Shown: one piece after another, positions 61,752-64,000 of the stretch
Numbering within the stretch: position 1 is the first letter of the stretch
Layout: the number at the start of each line of letters is the position of its first letter
Assembly: GCA_963848375.1 (NCBI GenBank)
Contig: CAWKDK010000029.1
Location: 186,001-250,000 of the forward strand
Origin: JAJPJE01 sp963848375
Lineage (GTDB): Bacteria; Acidobacteriota; Terriglobia; Terriglobales; Acidobacteriaceae
Length of the DNA: 64,000 nt
Direction: 5' to 3'
Program-made: the position numbers and the translations under genes
Notes under the pieces: generated by a model
Database searches by the model: none
What the model saw: the letters and a program-made list of their open reading frames with translations, nothing else
Told to the model about the DNA's origin: nothing

Positions 61752-63362
61752 TTAGATGGCTTGTCCGCCTCGCGTCCACTCACCGTTTACCAATCGCAGG
61801 ATGCCAAGAGAGTTCGATCGCTGTAACTCCGGCGGAAGCGCTGCATCGGGGAAATCCTGATAACAGATCGGCCGCACGAATCGAAACATGGCTTGTGTGC
61901 CAACCGAGGTTGAGCGACCGTCTGAAGTGGCGGGAAATGGGCCTCCGTGAACCATCGCGTGGCAGACCTCAACGCCTGTGGGAAAGCCATTGAAGAGGAT
62001 GCGGCCAACCTTGGTTTCAAGCACGCGAATAAGTTCTTGGGCGTTCGCAAGATCTTCTTCGGTGCCGTGAATCGTGGCCGTCAGGTGGCCGTGCATTTCC
62101 TGCGCTGCTTTCAAAAGGTCGTGCTCCCTGCCGTAGCGCACGAGCAGTGTTGTCGGTCCGAAGACTTCCTCGCCCAGATCCGGATGCTTTAGAAATTCCT
62201 CTAACGAGATACCGAAGATCGTTGGCAGACCTGCAGCACAATTCTGTTCAATGGCGGCGTCGCTGCGGGCAATCAATTCCGCTTTTCCGTCGGCCACTCT
62301 CTGCTCGATAGACTTGTTGTACTTCCCCGCGATACCGTGCGTCAGCATGCCATGCGCGCCAAGCCTGCTGACGCCGTTCCGCAGAGCGTCGACAAATTCA
62401 GTACTGTGATCCTGCGGAACAAATACCATCCCCGGCTTCGTGCAGAATTGACCGGAACCGAGCGTGAATGATCCTTGAAGTCCTTGCGCAATTTGCGAGC
62501 CGCGCTCCCGCAAAGCTCCGGGCAAAACAAACAGAGGATTCGTGCTACCCATCTCAGCAAAACAGGGGATCGGCTCTGGTCTCTCGGAAGCCAGACGCAT
62601 CAATGCCTGTCCGCCAGTCGCGGATCCGGTGAAGGCGATTGCCTTGATGAAAGGATGCTTCGCCAGCGAAATACCCACCTCGATTCCTGCGTCGAAAAGA
62701 AGAGAGAACACTCCGGCGGGCAGCCCACTTTCCTTGATCGCCTCCTGCACGGCTTGTCCGACTAATTCACTGGTTCCCGGATGTGCGGGGTGGGCTTTGA
62801 CAATCACGGGATTTCCGGCCGCAAGGGCCGACACCGTGTCGCCTCCGGCCACGGAAAAAGCGAGCGGAAAATTACTCGCGCCAAAGACCGCCACAGGTCC
62901 GAGTGGGCGGAACATGGAACGCACATCCGGACGCGCGATGGGCTTTCGCGCGCGGTCAGCCTCGTCGATCCGGGCATTCACCCATGAGCCCTCTTCCAGC
63001 ACCTCGGCAAAGAGTTTCAGCTGGCCCGTGGTCCGTGCAAGTTCTCCCTGCAACCGCGGCAAGGGCAGTCCAGTTTCCAGATTAGCTCGCTCTATGATGG
63101 AGTTGCCGCGCTCGGCGAGTTTCTCGGCAATTCTGCGCAGCAAGGTGGCACGCAGCTTGCCGGAAAGCCCAGAAAATACTCCGAAGGCGCTTGTCGCAGA
63201 CTCAGCCGCATTCTCGATGTCTGCGCCGGTAGCCGAGTAATATAACGGGTCCAGCGGAGAACCACTCGTGGGATTAATCCCGCGAAATTCCGCCCCGCGC
63301 CGCCCAGGCATCTGCCCCGCAACCAGGGAAACTCCCGACAACTCAAGCCCGTGAATCGTCAT
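61752..63362 (-). CDS. Alpha-ketoglutarate semialdehyde dehydrogenase (NADP-dependent aldehyde dehydrogenase)
   Basis: The 536-residue product has the aldehyde dehydrogenase core: FGASNFPLAFSVAGGDT, AFTGSATGGQAL, the general base Glu in CFAEMGSTNP and nucleophile Cys in SGQFCTKPG. It fits the KGSADH group, which finishes the oxidative route from pentoses or glucarate to the TCA cycle. It is convergent with the dehydratase genes, 8 bases from their end. Confidence 0.93.
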   Translation of the reverse strand: MTIHGLELSGVSLVAGQMPGRRGAEFRGINPTSGSPLDPLYYSATGADIENAAESATSAFGVFSGLSGKLRATLLRRIAEKLAERGNSIIERANLETGLPLPRLQGELARTTGQLKLFAEVLEEGSWVNARIDEADRARKPIARPDVRSMFRPLGPVAVFGASNFPLAFSVAGGDTVSALAAGNPVIVKAHPAHPGTSELVGQAVQEAIKESGLPAGVFSLLFDAGIEVGISLAKHPFIKAIAFTGSATGGQALMRLASERPEPIPCFAEMGSTNPLFVLPGALRERGSQIAQGLQGSFTLGSGQFCTKPGMVFVPQDHSTEFVDALRNGVSRLGAHGMLTHGIAGKYNKSIEQRVADGKAELIARSDAAIEQNCAAGLPTIFGISLEEFLKHPDLGEEVFGPTTLLVRYGREHDLLKAAQEMHGHLTATIHGTEEDLANAQELIRVLETKVGRILFNGFPTGVEVCHAMVHGGPFPATSDGRSTSVGTQAMFRFVRPICYQDFPDAALPPELQRSNSLGILRLVNGEWTRGGQAI

Positions 63363-63559
63363 TAAGACACCCTCGGCTTCGAATGATATAGAGTTTTTGG
63401 CGAGTCAGTCGCCTGACACCAGCATAGTGAAATTGCGATCCCTTTGATCGCGGAGGATCGCCTTGCGCTTCGAGCTGCCCTATCGGTGTACAATCCGCAA
63501 CCTTCCTCATATCATAATGGCGCGTTTCCGTTCACATCGATAATAGGAGCTGCGTCCGC

Positions 63560-64000
63560 ATGTCTTATCCGCGCATCCGTGTGGTATTGCGTAGTGTCGC
63601 TTGCTTAGCTGTCCTCTGTGTTCTCGTACTCTCAGTATCTGCGCAACAAAAGACTACATCCGAATTGCCGTACATGAATCCGGCGCTACCGATGGCACAG
63701 CGCGTGAAGGATCTCATCGGTCGCATGACTTTAGAAGAGAAGGTCTCGCAAATGCAGGACCACTCGCCGGCAATCCCCCGTTTGGGTGTGCCGAAGTATG
63801 ACTGGTGGAATGAGGGTTTGCACGGAGTCGCTTTTGCCGGCTACGCCACGAATTTTCCGCAAGTGATCGGGATGGCTGCCACCTGGGACACGGACATGGT
63901 GCACACGATGGCGCAGACCATCTCCACCGAGGCGCGTGCCAAGTACAACGAGGCCATGCGCAAAGATGATCATGAGATGTTTTTTGGTCTCACTTTCTGG
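63560..64000 (+). CDS. Glycoside hydrolase family 3 beta-xylosidase/glucosidase, 3'-truncated
   Basis: The gene runs off the right edge. The 147 visible residues are a signal peptide (VLCVLVLSVSAQQ) then the GH3 N-terminal barrel: MAQRVKDLIGRMTLEEKVSQMQ, LGVPKYDWWNEGLHGVAFAG and FPQVIGMAATWDTDMV. The NEGLHG motif is typical of beta-xylosidase-type members, which release xylose from xylan. It is divergent from the dehydrogenase gene. Confidence 0.93.
   Translation, partial: MSYPRIRVVLRSVACLAVLCVLVLSVSAQQKTTSELPYMNPALPMAQRVKDLIGRMTLEEKVSQMQDHSPAIPRLGVPKYDWWNEGLHGVAFAGYATNFPQVIGMAATWDTDMVHTMAQTISTEARAKYNEAMRKDDHEMFFGLTFW

Overview
The window looks like chromosomal DNA of a soil-type Acidobacteriota (Terriglobia/Koribacter-like). 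It is moderately GC-rich. Housekeeping genes are scattered among many secreted or membrane proteins. It carries Acidobacteria-style short interspersed palindromes, an Hfq with a long N-terminal extension, a class II ribonucleotide reductase, M61 and M50 peptidases, CPBP and rhomboid proteases, and a TreS-maltokinase fusion. The taxonomic call is inference from gene content; no rRNA is present. I saw no tRNA, rRNA, CRISPR array or prophage.

Layout. 1-2956: circularly permuted ATP-grasp / alpha-E / transglutaminase cluster, cut by the left edge. 3286-9149: lipoprotein phosphoesterase with Ig-like repeats, CPBP protease, hemerythrin-like protein, small secreted TonB-domain protein, ICMT-like methyltransferase. 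9261-11066: leftward SRPBCC / ArsR / Cys-motif mini-protein / DUF899 operon with a candidate operator. 11321-16315: membrane protein, START-like protein, mtgA, a low-GC RibD-like reductase that looks transferred, rhomboid. 16564-18376: a REP-associated transposase (RayT) between inverted palindromes, next to a DUF4238 gene and a matching short palindrome pair. 19019-22397: nrdJ with terminator, leader, promoter and a perfect palindromic operator. 22689-29356: mixed small genes, cupin, DinB, PIG-L, RNase HII, nucleotidase, SemiSWEET. 29617-32153: two MacB/FtsX-type permeases. 33166-36095: M61 peptidase and two bacteriohemerythrins. 36201-42906: tmk, holB, hfq, a PDDEXK-like protein, dcd, HU/IHF, M50 protease, proC. 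43010-48756: DUF5818, a large secreted protein, ffh, purE, an HDAC-like protein. 49445-52071: ku plus an overlapping Cys-rich protein, and a phosphatase. 52172-57208: treS-mak, a response regulator, modA. 57543-64000: an MFS transporter, a YjhG/YagF dehydratase, an FAH-family dehydratase, an alpha-ketoglutarate-semialdehyde dehydrogenase and the start of a GH3 beta-xylosidase. Together these read as a non-phosphorylative (Weimberg-type) pentose route coupled to xylan breakdown.

Two window-wide patterns matter. First, at least ten genes are split between reading frames, and in every case removing a single base restores one continuous protein. This is best explained by insertion-type sequencing errors, though real pseudogenes cannot be excluded. 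Second, at least four families of short palindromes fill the intergenic regions. One family (head GGTGCCCC) has thirteen recognisable copies and shares its architecture with the palindromes around rayT.
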